Shown here: one piece after another, positions 36,822 through 45,674 of the stretch | Layout: each line of letters opens with the position of its first letter | How positions within the stretch are numbered: position 1 is the first letter of the stretch | Origin: CAITWD01 sp963842065 | GTDB taxonomy: Bacteria > Actinomycetota > Thermoleophilia > Miltoncostaeales > Miltoncostaeaceae | Reading direction: 5' to 3' | Assembly (NCBI GenBank): GCA_963842065.1 | Contig: CAWJEW010000009.1 | Coordinates: 62,001-126,000 of the forward strand | Length of the DNA stretch: 64,000 nucleotides | The notes under the pieces: generated by a model | Databases searched by the model: none | What the model was told of the DNA's origin: nothing | The model's input: the letters and a program-made list of their open reading frames with translations, nothing else | Position numbers and translations under genes: made by a program

Positions 36822-37973
36822 TCACGCTCCGGCGTCCCTGGTCGGATCCGGCGGGCTCCAGCGCGGCAGGAAGATGCGCAGCGTGCAGCCCTCCCCTGGT
36901 GCACTGATCATCTCGAACGTCCCCCCCAGCATCGCGGTGCGATCCCGCATCCCGTGCAGCCCGTACCGGGCGATCGAGGACCCGAGCACCGGCTGGGTGA
37001 ACGCCACTGGGTCGAAGCCCGTCCCGTTGTCGACCACGCGCAGGCGCGTTCCGGTCGCGTCCTCGCTGAGCTCGACCGAGATCGCCGTGGCCTGGCCGTG
37101 GCGCTGGGCGTTCGAAAGGGCCTCCTGGAGGATGCGGTACAAGGTGATCCGCTGAGTCACCGAGACCCCGTCGACGACGAACTCCCCGTCGGTTGCGTAC
37201 CGCACCTCAATGCCGCTGCGGGCCTCAAAGCTGGAGACCACGTCGGCCAGGATCTCGTTGAGGCGCCGGCCCTGGAAGCGCACAGGCCTCAGGTAGCCGA
37301 TCAGCTCGCGCATCTCGGTCAGCGCGCCGCCGAGTGTTTCGTAAATGCGCTCGAGCGACGCTTCGAGCCCGTCTTGCAGGACGACCCCGGCCGCCGCCGC
37401 GTCCCCGAGCTGTGCCTGCAAGAGCTGCACCTCCAGGAGCCCGACCGACAGGTGCTGCGTGGGCCCGTCGTGGATGTCCAGGCCGATCCGCCCAACCAGC
37501 CGTTCATCGGATTCGAGGATGCGCGCCATCGTCCGATCGAGGTCGGCGCGCACCCGTGCCAACGCAAGCGCCGCTGCCGCCCGGTCGGCGGCGATTGCCA
37601 GGGCAAGTCGCACGTCCGGCGCGCCGGGATCCACGTCGGCTCCGATCACCACGAGCGCGCCTTCACCGGGCATCGCGGCGATCAGGACCCCGCCCTCGCT
37701 CTCGGCCACGCCCTCGACGCCGGCCGCCACCGCCGCACCGGCCTCGGCCAGCCGCGCGGCGCCGGCCAGATCGCGCGACCACTGCGCCGATACCTGGGGC
37801 GCGCCGCCGGCCGCGACCACGATCCCGACGGCATCGGCCGCGACGAGCTCACCGACGGACCGGCACAGCTGCGAGAGCGCCTCCGGCGTGACGTTTACCG
37901 GGATCTCGCACTCGACGATGCCCAGCATCCCTTCGGCGTCGACGGGGTTCGCCTGTGGCGTGGGCTCGGTCAT
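36822..37973 (-). CDS. Sensor histidine kinase (HisKA_3 type) with GAF-like sensor domain
   Basis: 383 residues from ATG 37973; no membrane helix, so it is cytoplasmic. Residues about 35-150 look like a GAF-type domain (CRSVGELVAADAVGIVVAAG). The dimerisation/phospho-acceptor helix is RIGLDIHDGPTQHLSVGLLE (H in DIHDG), the NarL/DegS subgroup. ATPase motifs are LYRILQEALSNAQRHG (N box), VVDNGTGFDP (G1) and RYGLHGMRDRTAMLGG (G2). It is directly followed by trpF with a one-base gap. The two plus-strand response regulators nearby are the natural partners. Confidence 0.88.
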   Translation of the reverse strand: MTEPTPQANPVDAEGMLGIVECEIPVNVTPEALSQLCRSVGELVAADAVGIVVAAGGAPQVSAQWSRDLAGAARLAEAGAAVAAGVEGVAESEGGVLIAAMPGEGALVVIGADVDPGAPDVRLALAIAADRAAAALALARVRADLDRTMARILESDERLVGRIGLDIHDGPTQHLSVGLLEVQLLQAQLGDAAAAGVVLQDGLEASLERIYETLGGALTEMRELIGYLRPVRFQGRRLNEILADVVSSFEARSGIEVRYATDGEFVVDGVSVTQRITLYRILQEALSNAQRHGQATAISVELSEDATGTRLRVVDNGTGFDPVAFTQPVLGSSIARYGLHGMRDRTAMLGGTFEMISAPGEGCTLRIFLPRWSPPDPTRDAGA

Positions 37974-38139
37974 CCTCCGCAATAGTACCGCTCAGTCGGG
38001 GAGGGGCCCGGACGGCGCGATCCGGACCCCGGATCGTCAAAGACTTGACCCCCGTATAGCAGTCACGCGCGCGCAGGCTGCGTAGCGTTAACAGTGTCAG
38101 GTACCCGCCGGGGTGCGGCCGGCGGTCCAAAGGACGTAG

Positions 38140-38559
38140 ATGCCCAGCAAGTTCCCGATTCGCGTGATGCTCGTGGACGACAACCCCCGCTTCCGGGCCG
38201 TGCTGCGCACCCTGCTCGAACGCGATGGCGGGATCCTGGTCGTCGGCGAAGCGGACCGCGGCGACATGGTCGTCGAGCTCGCCGAACGGGCCGAGCCGCA
38301 CGTGGTCCTGATGGACCTGTCCATGCCGGGTGTCGACGGCCTCGAGGCGACGCTCGCACTCAAGAGCCAGTTTCCCGGCATCGAGGTCGTGATGCTGTCG
38401 ATGACCGACGACGCCGACGGGATTGGCTCGGTGCTCGCCGGTGGCGCGTCGGTCTTCATCGACAAGGCCACCCCGGCCGCCGACATCGTCCGCACGCTCA
38501 AGCAGCGCGCGTCAGGGCGGCATCCGCCGGTCAGCTGGCTGTCCGCCGACCTCGACTAA
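38140..38559 (+). CDS. Single-domain response regulator (receiver only)
   Basis: 139 residues from ATG 38140. RVMLVDDNPRFRAVLRTLLE holds the acidic pair, VVLMDLSMPGVDGLEATLAL the phospho-acceptor Asp, MLSMTD the Ser/Thr switch and SVFIDKATPAADIV the conserved Lys. The protein ends soon after helix 5 with no DNA-binding domain. It is divergent from the histidine kinase and could be a phosphate sink or an output through protein contacts. The following 450 bases contain no continuation of an output domain. Confidence 0.85.
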   Translation: MPSKFPIRVMLVDDNPRFRAVLRTLLERDGGILVVGEADRGDMVVELAERAEPHVVLMDLSMPGVDGLEATLALKSQFPGIEVVMLSMTDDADGIGSVLAGGASVFIDKATPAADIVRTLKQRASGRHPPVSWLSADLD

Positions 38560-39012
38560 AAGCATCGGGTCGGTTCTCCGAACATCGAAATCTCGCTCCG
38601 GCCGTGGATCGCACCGCCGACGGTCGCGGTTCGCCTCGCTATCCAAACGTCCAGGTCGTAAGCTACCCGAACTGGGGAGCCGCGAAGCCCCTCGCACGCG
38701 CTTCCATGGATGAGGTCCGCTGCACGACGCGCCTGCGGGCCAGCGCTTAGGAAACGCGTTCGACGGGAAAGGACTCCGGTTGAGATTTGGTCGCACACCA
38801 CCCGCGTTGGCGAGCGGCGCCGTGTGCGATTCCGGACGCATGCGGGCCGACGGGCTCCCCACACCACCCAGCACGACCTCCCCCATCAATCGCCGCCCGG
38901 AGCCTTCCGCACCGGGCGCACGGAGCACGCGTGTGCCCCGACCCTCGTTCCAACTGGAGCACCGGTGTCCCCAACCGTCAAGGACCGACCAATCGCGACC
39001 GATAGCATCGAC
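38560..39012. other. Gap between the two response regulator genes
   Basis: About 450 bases without a supported gene. The frame of the second regulator is open upstream to 38710 but the translation there looks random, so it is not taken as coding. No hairpin or tRNA was found. Presumably holds the promoter of the second regulator. Confidence 0.5.
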
Positions 39013-39681
39013 ATGACTACCACCGCGCCCGACGACAGCGCCCCTCTGGGCAAGCAGCCGATGCGTGTCGCGATCGCCGACGACCATCGCCTGATGCTCG
39101 ACGGGATCAAGCGCGCGCTGGAGACCGCTCCCGACATCAAGGTCGTCGGTGAAGCGATGACCGGCGAGGACCTGGTCGCGCTGGTCCCGCGGGTCCGCCC
39201 GGACGTGGTGATCCTGGACATGCGCATGCCCAAAGGCGACGGCCTTGCGACCCTGCAGGCGCTTCAGAAGTCCCACCCTGACCTCAAGGTCATCATGCTG
39301 TCGATGTTTGACGATCCCGAGCACATCGAGAAGGCGCTCGGCTACGGCGCGGCCGGCTACGTGGTCAAGTCCATCAACCCGCTCGACCTCCCGTCGACGA
39401 TCCGCGGCGTGTTTGAGGGCACCGTGTACCACCCGCGCGGCAACGCTGGCGGCGGCACCTCGGACGCGGCGCCGCAAGCGACCCCAGGTGGCCTGACCAA
39501 CCGCGAGCTCGCGATCCTCAAGCTGGTCGCCGAAGGCCTGTCGAACCTTGACATCGCCAGCAAGCTGTTCGTCACCGAGCAGACGGTGAAGTTCCATCTG
39601 TCGAACATCTACCGCAAGCTCGGCGTCGGCAACCGCACCGAGGCGACCCGCTACGCCTACAAGAACGGCCTGATCGACTGA
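39013..39681 (+). CDS. LuxR/NarL-family response regulator
   Basis: 222 residues from ATG 39013. The receiver has AIADDHRLMLDGIKRALE, the phospho-acceptor in VVILDMRMPKGDGLATLQAL, MLSMFD and VVKSINPLDLP. The LuxR helix-turn-helix is LTNRELAILKLVAEGLSNLD then IASKLFVTEQTVKFHLSNIY. It probably binds DNA when phosphorylated by the divergent kinase, a natural candidate to control the kinase-trpFBA transcript, though no binding site was identified. Confidence 0.9.
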   Translation: MTTTAPDDSAPLGKQPMRVAIADDHRLMLDGIKRALETAPDIKVVGEAMTGEDLVALVPRVRPDVVILDMRMPKGDGLATLQALQKSHPDLKVIMLSMFDDPEHIEKALGYGAAGYVVKSINPLDLPSTIRGVFEGTVYHPRGNAGGGTSDAAPQATPGGLTNRELAILKLVAEGLSNLDIASKLFVTEQTVKFHLSNIYRKLGVGNRTEATRYAYKNGLID

Positions 39682-40439
39682 CCGCACCAGCGGGCCCGCA
39701 TGCCGCGGCCCGGCGGGCTCGATCGCAGGTGGCCGGCGGCCGGACGGGTCGGCCGGTGAGTCTCTAGGACTACAGCACGCTGGTTCTGCCCCGACCGGCG
39801 CTAGTCCTTCGTCCCTGCGGTTTTCCGCACGGCTGCGGCGATCTCAGGCACGGAGCGCGCCTCGCCGGATCCGCTGAAGACCGCTCAAGACCGGCCGGAG
39901 ACGGGTCCGACTGCTACACCGACTGCTCCACGGACTCGAGCGCCGTCGGACAGCGACCTTTTCAGTCAAGTAATTCAGCCGATCTGCCGACGTACGGTTT
40001 TGCGGAGACCCGCAGGCGGGTCGTGGGCAAGCTTCGCCTGCACGATGGCGCCCCTCCATCGGCCCTTTGGGGGAAGCGCCGGAGGGGCGCCACGGGTCCC
40101 GGACAGCCCCCACTCAGGACCCCCAAATGCCCATCAGGCATTATTAATTAGCTTGCGGGCTTTCCTTAATGGAGCGGCCAACGCGTCCGTCCTGGCACAC
40201 CCCGCGGCTGGGGTGCGCCTTCACGTCGGTCTTCCATCGCGCGGACGCCTCGACGTCCGCATGGCGGCACGATCTATAGTCATTTCGGAGGCGATTTCCC
40301 GAACGCCGAGGCGGACACGTCCAGCGACGTCCTGCTCGAACTGCACGATGCCAATCCAGCTCGGCCGCCGGTCCACGACGCGACGTGGCTCCGCGATGCC
40401 CGCCGCGCCCGCACGCTGTCGTGGCTCTCGCTCGCGTGG
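39682..40439. other. Gene-poor stretch with one palindromic repeat
   Basis: No supported start-to-stop gene. It contains the repeat at 40046-40093, an AT-rich patch (TATTAATTAG near 40142-40151) and, from about 40387, residual coding for the N-terminus of the following cation transporter without a usable start codon. Base composition drops compared with flanking housekeeping genes, which suggests foreign or decaying DNA. Confidence 0.5.
40046..40093 (+). repeat. Dispersed palindromic repeat, copy A
   Basis: TGGCGCCCCTCC (40046-40057) and GGAGGGGCGCCA (40081-40092) are perfect 12-base arms around a 23-base centre containing CTTTGGGGGAAGC. The centre and arms recur at 41908-41952 and, inverted, at 61197-61251, with a weaker copy at 41414-41467. 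Related arms also occur at 41611-41650 and 63118-63156. No known insertion sequence end or attachment site was recognised. Confidence 0.6.
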
Positions 40440-41042
40440 ATGGGAGTCGAGGGTGGCGTCGGCGTGATCGCAGGACTGCTCGCCGGATCGGTCGCGCTTG
40501 AGGGTTTCGCGCTCTCATCCGGAGTCGAGGGCATGGCGTCGCTCATCGTCATCTGGCGGTTTACCGGCTCGCGCATGCACTCCGACAGTTCCGAACACAC
40601 TGCCCACACGGCAGTCGCGATCTCGTTCTGGATCCTCGCGCCGTACATCGCCGTTCAGTCGGCGTACGACCTGGCCACCCAGCATCACGCCGGGCCAAGC
40701 CCCGTCGGGATCGCTGTGGCCGCGAGCAGCATCATCCTGATGCCCGTTCTCGGGCGCGCCAAGCAGCGCCTGGGCGCTCGCTTGGGATCCGCGGCAACTC
40801 AGGGCGAGGCAGCGCAGAACATGCTGTGCGCGGCGATGGCTGTCGCCGTCCTGATCGGACTTTCCGGCGAGGCACTGTTCGGCGCGTGGTGGCTCGATCC
40901 GCTTGCCGGACTGCTCATCGCAGCCGTCGCGGCGAGGTCTGGCTTCGATGCGTGGCGCGGCAATGCGTGCACCGACTGCGCTCCCGTAGGGTTCGGGACA
41001 CCAGACCAGGGGTGTGACGACGGCTGCTGCTCGCACCCCTAG
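40440..41042 (+). CDS. Cation-efflux (CDF-like) transporter, start uncertain
   Basis: 200 residues from the first ATG, but similarity to the family clearly begins earlier in the same frame (TWLRDARRARTLSWLSLAW from about 40387), where no ATG, GTG or TTG was found. Blocks such as LEGFALSSGVEGMASLIVIW, RFTGSRMHSDSSEHTAHTAV, LAPYIAVQSAYDLATQHHAG, MPVLGRAKQRLGARLGS and ALFGAWWLDPLAGLLIAAVA define a six-helix transporter with His/Asp metal sites. The tail CTDCAPVGF...GCDDGCCSHP is cysteine-rich, suited to metal binding. The 5' end may be damaged or use an unusual start. Confidence 0.7.
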   Translation: MGVEGGVGVIAGLLAGSVALEGFALSSGVEGMASLIVIWRFTGSRMHSDSSEHTAHTAVAISFWILAPYIAVQSAYDLATQHHAGPSPVGIAVAASSIILMPVLGRAKQRLGARLGSAATQGEAAQNMLCAAMAVAVLIGLSGEALFGAWWLDPLAGLLIAAVAARSGFDAWRGNACTDCAPVGFGTPDQGCDDGCCSHP

Positions 41043-41413
41043 GTCGGGTCGGCGCCAGGCGTCAGCCGCGGTGGAGAAGGCGCGACCGTTGTCGTCGTGA
41101 CTGCGAATGCGGTGGTGGTTGGGCACCGCCGCAAAGGACCACAACCGCTGGATCGGCGACCGACGCCCCGTCGTCTGTGCACGTCCAGGGTCGGTCGGGG
41201 GGCCCCGGTCTCCGGAGTGGTCCCTGCTCCCGGGTTGCGTGCTCGCGTTCGCTCGCGCAACCCCGGCCGCGCCTTCTCTGACGCCCTTCTAGCGCACCTG
41301 GCGCTGGCCGATGATGTGCGCGTCGAGTTGTGTCAACGAACTTGCCCAACGTGCCGAGAAAGTGTTAGGCGATGTCGGGCAGGCGGCTCACGGGGGTGAG
41401 GATCCGTCTGCGC

Positions 41414-41467
41414 TGTGGCGCCCCTCAATCGGCGACGGGGGACATTCACTCCGGAGGCGTGCCACAC
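41414..41467 (+). repeat. Dispersed palindromic repeat, diverged copy B
   Basis: TGTGGCGCCCCTCAATCGGC at the left and GGAGGCGTGCCACA at the right form an imperfect inverted repeat with GGGGGA between. The following bases (CGGATTCTCCGACCT) match those next to the inverted copy at 61197 (CGGGCTTTTCCGACCT read on the minus strand), so similarity extends beyond the palindrome. Confidence 0.5.
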
Positions 41468-41610
41468 GGATTCTCCGACCTCACCGATCGATGAGTATTC
41501 CGCTGCGTGCAGGAAGGATACGGTCGTGACGGCAGGGCGATTCGGACGCGAGGCACTGGCCGCCCAGGCCGTGAGTCCCGGTCGATTGGCGCGTCCGTCG
41601 CTAAGTCCCG

Positions 41611-41650
41611 CGACCCTCCGGAGTCCGGTGGTGCATCCGGAGGGGCGCCG
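41611..41650 (+). repeat. Dispersed palindromic repeat, second type, copy 1
   Basis: CCCTCCGGAG...TCCGGAGGGGCG with GGTGGTGCATC between. The same 39 bases recur on the opposite strand at 63118-63156 with four differences by my count. Arms resemble those of the 40046 repeat (CCCCTCC/GGAGGGG), but the centre differs. Confidence 0.55.
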
Positions 41651-41907
41651 GTCTCCGCGGATGCCGTCAGAACGGGCTCAGATGATCGGCGTGCGTCGAG
41701 CCAGCCGCCAGCGCCACACTCGAGCGACGCCGAGGCGCTCGCCTGCCTTCTACCGCGATCGCATCCGGGTCCGCACCTTCCGTCGCTCTTTGCTGAGTGA
41801 AGCGCCGAGCGGATCGGTACTACTGGCCGATATTTGCCGTCAAAAAATATGCTATTCGTGGTGACGCAGCAGGCTCGCCCTGGTCCTCCCCGAGCGAGCC
41901 TGCGCTC

Positions 41908-41952
41908 GGTGCCCCTCTGGTCGAGTTTGGGGGAACCCGCCAGGGGGGCACC
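41908..41952 (+). repeat. Dispersed palindromic repeat, copy G
   Basis: GGTGCCCCTCTGG (41908-41920) pairs with CCAGGGGGGCACC (41940-41952) over 13 bases with one mismatch; the centre GAGTTTGGGGGAACC corresponds to CTTTGGGGGAAGC in the 40046 and 61197 copies. Compensating changes in the arms between copies (GGCGCC versus GGTGCC/GGCACC) suggest that the hairpin, not just the sequence, is kept. Confidence 0.55.
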
Positions 41953-42138
41953 CCAACTTCCCGCCGGCGTCGTCCGGTGGCCGAAGGGTCCCGCCAGCTC
42001 CTGGGCGCGTGTTCCCGCGCCGTTCCCACGCCGCCGAGAAGCCGACCGTTACGGTCCGATTCGCTTGCGACATCCGCCACCCCTGCGACGCTACGCTGTA
42101 ACTTCGCAGTGTCTCGCGCGCTGCGACAACCCACGCAC

Positions 42139-42465
42139 ATGGGGGCGATCGTGGACAAAGTATCCGTCTTCGACCTCGAGCCAGCGGCGGTTCACTGGTT
42201 GGCGGAGACATTCGACGATGAGAGTCCACAGCACGCACTGCTCGACTCGCTGGCACTGTCTGCCGAGGCGGAGGCACCAACCCGGGGAATGAGGCGGGTG
42301 GAAGTGGGACAGGCTTCGCGACCCCTGCACGACCTCTTGTCAGAGGAAAAGGTCGGGGAGATCGTCGGCGAAGTCGCGGCGGCATTTCCCGATTTGCCCG
42401 TTCCTCAGCGACCCGGGCGAGCGCAGCTTCGCGCCATCGACAAACTCATTCGTCAGGGCTGGTGA
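42139..42465 (+). CDS. Hypothetical acidic protein
   Basis: 108 residues from ATG 42139. The translation is acidic and ordered rather than random: MGAIVDKVSVFDLEPAAVHW, LDSLALSAEAEAPTRGMRRV, LHDLLSEEKVGEIVGEVAAA, ending in AIDKLIRQGW. No domain was recognised. It lies in the accessory stretch, with no same-strand neighbour close by, so evidence for expression is limited to coding character. Confidence 0.45.
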   Translation: MGAIVDKVSVFDLEPAAVHWLAETFDDESPQHALLDSLALSAEAEAPTRGMRRVEVGQASRPLHDLLSEEKVGEIVGEVAAAFPDLPVPQRPGRAQLRAIDKLIRQGW

Positions 42466-42515
42466 GGAGGCGCAACCGCGGTAACCGGGACTGCGACTGC
42501 GGCGACGGGCGTCCG

Positions 42516-43316
42516 CTATCGGTCCGGTCCGGGTTGCACTGCGTCGGCCGAGGCGTAGGCGATGACCCCGTCGAATATCATCCACCGGAACACCTGGACG
42601 AGCTCGGTGAAACCGCCTCGTCGCAGCATGGCGTAGTTCTGCTCAGCGGGTAGTGGGTGCAACACACCCCGCAAGCTTCGTGCCTTCGCGGCGATCTCGT
42701 CGTCGGTGAATCCCCGGCGCCGCTTGAAGTCGGAGTAGACCCCGACGCTCACGTCTTGGGCATGTGCCGTGGATGCGAGGATCTTCTCGAACAGGATCAA
42801 CGCCCCGGCCGGCGCGAGCGCGCGGTGGATGCGGTTGAGGACTGCCTGGCGCTGCCGCAGCGGGACAAACTGCAGCGTGTAGAAGGACACCGCCAGGTCG
42901 GCTGGTTCGATTTCTGTGTTCTCCAGCGCCGACACGTTGAAGCGCACCGACGAGAGACCGGAACACCGCTCGGTGGCCGCCTCGATCATTCCGGGGTCCC
43001 GGTCGATGCCGATCACCTCGGCACCGCGGGGAGCGAGACGCTCAGCGAGCCGCGCCGTTAGCGCTCCCGTCGAGCAGCCGAGGTCGTAGCAGCGCCCACC
43101 TGGGGGGACGAGCTGATCGGCGATGTCAAGAACGAGCTCGTGGCACTCCGCGTAGACGGGAATCGAGCCGGCTACATGGTCGTCGAACCCGCGCGGCGTG
43201 TCGTCACCGAAGGTCCACACGCCACCGGGGGCACGAATCCCGCTGCCGACCTCTACGGCGCCGACGCCCGCTTCACGGAGACCGTCGGGCGGATGACGTA
43301 TCTGACCGTCCACCAC
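42516..43316 (-). CDS. SAM-dependent methyltransferase, CmoA-like
   Basis: 266 residues. WTFGDDTPRGFDDHVAGSIP followed by VYAECHELVLDIADQLV recalls the F...V...F..H...SIP.Y start of CmoA (carboxy-SAM synthase). Motif I is GGRCYDLGCSTGALTARLAE, motif II GAEVIGIDRDPGMIEAA, and motif IV/post I NTEIEPADLAVSFYTLQFVP. The later FEKILAST and SDFKRRRGFTDDEIAAK are also CmoA-like. The start could be further inside since the first 30 residues are poorly conserved in character. Whether it makes carboxy-SAM for tRNA modification or methylates something else is open; no CmoB partner is seen. Confidence 0.72.
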   Translation of the reverse strand: MVDGQIRHPPDGLREAGVGAVEVGSGIRAPGGVWTFGDDTPRGFDDHVAGSIPVYAECHELVLDIADQLVPPGGRCYDLGCSTGALTARLAERLAPRGAEVIGIDRDPGMIEAATERCSGLSSVRFNVSALENTEIEPADLAVSFYTLQFVPLRQRQAVLNRIHRALAPAGALILFEKILASTAHAQDVSVGVYSDFKRRRGFTDDEIAAKARSLRGVLHPLPAEQNYAMLRRGGFTELVQVFRWMIFDGVIAYASADAVQPGPDR

Positions 43317-43403
43317 GGGCCAAACCTACCAGGGGCATCGTCGGTGCGTTGGCGCTCCTCGCACGCACGGCGTTCGCCGAGCTAGACTCGCGGGCCTAGA
43401 GAC

Positions 43404-44276
43404 ATGGGACCCGAGCTCGACCGTATCAACAGGAGCGTCTGGAAGAGCGCCCGCGTTCTAAGAATTTTTGCGCGACGGGACGGTTTCATCGATCACGGCG
43501 AGGAGCTTGTGATCGAACGCGCCGCGCGGGAGATGCGAGGCCAGCCGATCCTCGACATCGGTATCGGCGCCGGCCGGACAGTTCCCTTGCTGCGGGCATT
43601 GAGTTCGGACTATGTCGGCATCGACTATCTCGAGGAGGTCGTGCGCCTGGCTCGCTCGCGACATCCGGGCGTTCGGATCGATCGAGCGGACGCGCGAGAC
43701 CTGTCACGGTTCGCCGACGACACGTTTGCTCTGGTGGTGTTCAGCTTTAACGGAATTGACGGCGTTGCTCACACCGACCGACGCACGGTTCTTTCGGAGA
43801 TTTATCGCGTGCTTCGTTCCGGGGGCTTGTTCGCTTACTCGACACACAACCTCGACTATCGCTCAGCCGGCCGCCGTCCGTGGGACCGAGACTGGCGCCG
43901 AGTCATCGCTGAACCGCGGCGCGCCATCAGCTATGCAGCCCGCCTCCCACGCAAGATCCGCTCCTACCGGCGCTTACGAGGCCTAAACGAGTACGGCGAT
44001 GGCTGGGCGAGCCTCGTCGCTCCGGCCTACGACTTCGGTGTTGTCTGGCACCACGTCACACTCGCGGAGGCGCTGCGCGAGTTGCGTGAGTCAGGCTTCA
44101 CCAGCACAGTCGAGGTGTACGGCGAGTCGTCCTACATCACAACCGCCGCGGAGCACGCGATGATGCACGCTGCACTCGACCGCACACCGACCACCGGCGA
44201 CTCCCGGTGGCTTTACCTGCTCGCACGCAAGCCCACCCGCCCAGAGCCGGATCCACAGATGGACTCCAGCTACTGA
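43404..44276 (+). CDS. Class I SAM-dependent methyltransferase
   Basis: 290 residues. Motif I is PILDIGIGAGRTVPLLRALS, motif II DYVGIDYLEEVVRLARSRHP, followed by VRIDRADARDLSRFADDTFA and LSEIYRVLRSGGLFAYSTHN (motif post III). The C-terminal part (FGVVWHHVTLAEALRELRES) is typical of small-molecule or glycan methyltransferases. Substrate unknown. Divergent from the CmoA-like gene, sharing a short promoter gap. Confidence 0.78.
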   Translation: MGPELDRINRSVWKSARVLRIFARRDGFIDHGEELVIERAAREMRGQPILDIGIGAGRTVPLLRALSSDYVGIDYLEEVVRLARSRHPGVRIDRADARDLSRFADDTFALVVFSFNGIDGVAHTDRRTVLSEIYRVLRSGGLFAYSTHNLDYRSAGRRPWDRDWRRVIAEPRRAISYAARLPRKIRSYRRLRGLNEYGDGWASLVAPAYDFGVVWHHVTLAEALRELRESGFTSTVEVYGESSYITTAAEHAMMHAALDRTPTTGDSRWLYLLARKPTRPEPDPQMDSSY

Positions 44277-44633
44277 CCGTCGGGCGATGCCCGATGAGCC
44301 GTCGCTCGCAGCACTGCAGGAGTGCTTCAAGGCGAAGACGTTCAAGTTACGGCAACGTTCGACATCTAGGCCTCGGCGACCCGTCTCGAATCACAATCGC
44401 GAACGTCGGTCCGAGCGGACCACTGCCCACGGTGATCGTGCTGACCACCGAACGCTGGCCGCACGCGCAATGCGGCGGGAGCTGCCACCGCAGCCGATCT
44501 CGCAAGGCCGACCAGCACTGCGGCGATGCTCGACTGCGGACAGGTCAGGACACTTGACTGTTTCGCCGCGTCAACCGTAGGTTTGCCATACCCCATCAGC
44601 GGGGCCGCTAATCAGCAATCAGGGGACGCACGG
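44277..44633. other. Gap without a supported gene
   Basis: Short overlapping open frames are present, but none shows a domain or ordered amino acid pattern over its length. It probably holds the promoter of the membrane protein gene at 44634, whose Shine-Dalgarno-like AGGGGA lies near 44620. Confidence 0.45.
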
Positions 44634-45287
44634 ATGAGTGTGCGGTGGACGCGATGGGCGCCCCTCACGGGCTTGGTCTTCGCGATCGTGTTGTTGGTGG
44701 CGATCTTATGGCCTTCCGGACCAAACTCGAACGCGTCCGGTACCAGCGTCGCCACCTACTATGCGGACCACGACACCAGCCAGAACATCATGGCCTATCT
44801 GTTTGCCGCCGCCGCCGTGCTTGTCGTTGTGTTCGGGGCCGTGCTCTATTCCCGTCTGCTTCCGGGATCGAGGTCGCGCGGATTGATCACAGTCGGGTTC
44901 GGTGGTGCCGTCATGATCGCCGTTGGTGCGGTCTTGGTGGCTGGGACAACCCTCAGCCTCACCGATTCCCCGACGGCCATCGGCCCGGCGGCCAATCAGG
45001 CGCTCAACGTCGTGAACAGCGATGTGCCCTTCATCCCGATTCTGGTCGGACTCGTCCTCTTCATGGCCGGCTACGGGATCGCGATCGTCTGCGGCAACGT
45101 GCTCCCACGATGGCTGGGTTGGGTCGCCATCGTCCTCGGTGTCGCCTCGCTGTTCGGCGAGATCGGCCCAGTAATCTTCTTTACCGGCCTTCTTTCCATC
45201 TTATGGTTCGCGGTCGTGGGCGTGTGGCTCTTTATCTGTGAGTGGCGCTCGTCCGCATCGCCGGAGCCCGCGACCTCCGCGCCGTAG
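44634..45287 (+). CDS. Six-helix membrane protein (DUF4386-like)
   Basis: 217 residues from ATG 44634. Six hydrophobic segments, starting with WAPLTGLVFAIVLLVAILWP. TYYADHDTSQNIMAYLFAAA between helices 1 and 2, and PILVGLVLFMAGYGIAIVCG and VLPRWLGWVAIVLGVASLFG later, resemble DUF4386-type proteins, which have no assigned activity. The protein ends in a short tail next to an integrase remnant. Confidence 0.65.
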   Translation: MSVRWTRWAPLTGLVFAIVLLVAILWPSGPNSNASGTSVATYYADHDTSQNIMAYLFAAAAVLVVVFGAVLYSRLLPGSRSRGLITVGFGGAVMIAVGAVLVAGTTLSLTDSPTAIGPAANQALNVVNSDVPFIPILVGLVLFMAGYGIAIVCGNVLPRWLGWVAIVLGVASLFGEIGPVIFFTGLLSILWFAVVGVWLFICEWRSSASPEPATSAP

Positions 45288-45389
45288 CCGTCAGCGCGGC
45301 ATCGAAAGCTCCAGGGCCGTCTCGGGGTCTTGGGTGGGAGGTCCTCCGGAGAGCTGCCCTAGTTGGCTTGGACGCCGGCGGCGGCGCCC

Positions 45390-45674
45390 CGGGGTCAGGT
45401 GACGGGCTCGTGTTCCCGGGCACCCCCTCGGCGCACTTCGACGCGGCGAGCTCACGCCGACGCGCTCACCGTGCGTGGCAGGCAGCTGGCTTGGACCCGA
45501 TCGGCTTGCACGAGGAGCCGGCATACGCTTGCGTCCCTGATGATTCACGCCGGGGTCAACGCGAAAGCGCTATCGGTGTACGTTGGCCACGCCAACATCA
45601 GCACGACGTTCGACCTGTATGGGCACCTGATGCCCGGTGGCGAGGACGAAGCTGCGGCGCTGGGCGGCGCCTAG
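45390..45674 (+). pseudogene. Tyrosine recombinase (integrase) C-terminal remnant, frameshifted
   Basis: LVFPGTPSAHFDAASSRRRA then HRAWQAAGLDPIGLHE reads in one frame, and after about one surplus base near 45512-45517 the next frame gives RHTLASLMIHAGVNAKALSV, GHANISTTFDLYGHLMPGGE. These are the HxxR, H and Tyr catalytic boxes of phage-type integrases. The N-terminal half is missing. The protein cannot be active as it stands. It marks the right boundary of the accessory stretch that starts after 39681. Confidence 0.7.

Larger units (their letters stand above)
41043..42138. other. Gene-poor stretch with three palindromic repeats
   Basis: About 1.1 kb with no convincing gene on either strand: open frames are short, overlap each other and have no recognisable domain. 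It carries repeats at 41414-41467, 41611-41650 and 41908-41952. A patch near 41835-41860 (CAAAAAATATG) is AT-rich for this genome. Probably a landing zone of repeated or degraded mobile DNA. Confidence 0.5.

Noticed and set aside
36821..36830. Tryptophan attenuator/leader peptide before trpF
   Set aside because: Only one base separates trpF from the histidine kinase, leaving no room.
44287..44580. Possible 97-residue protein after the methyltransferase gene
   Set aside because: Arg/Ser/Pro-rich without ordered segments and with no ribosome binding site.
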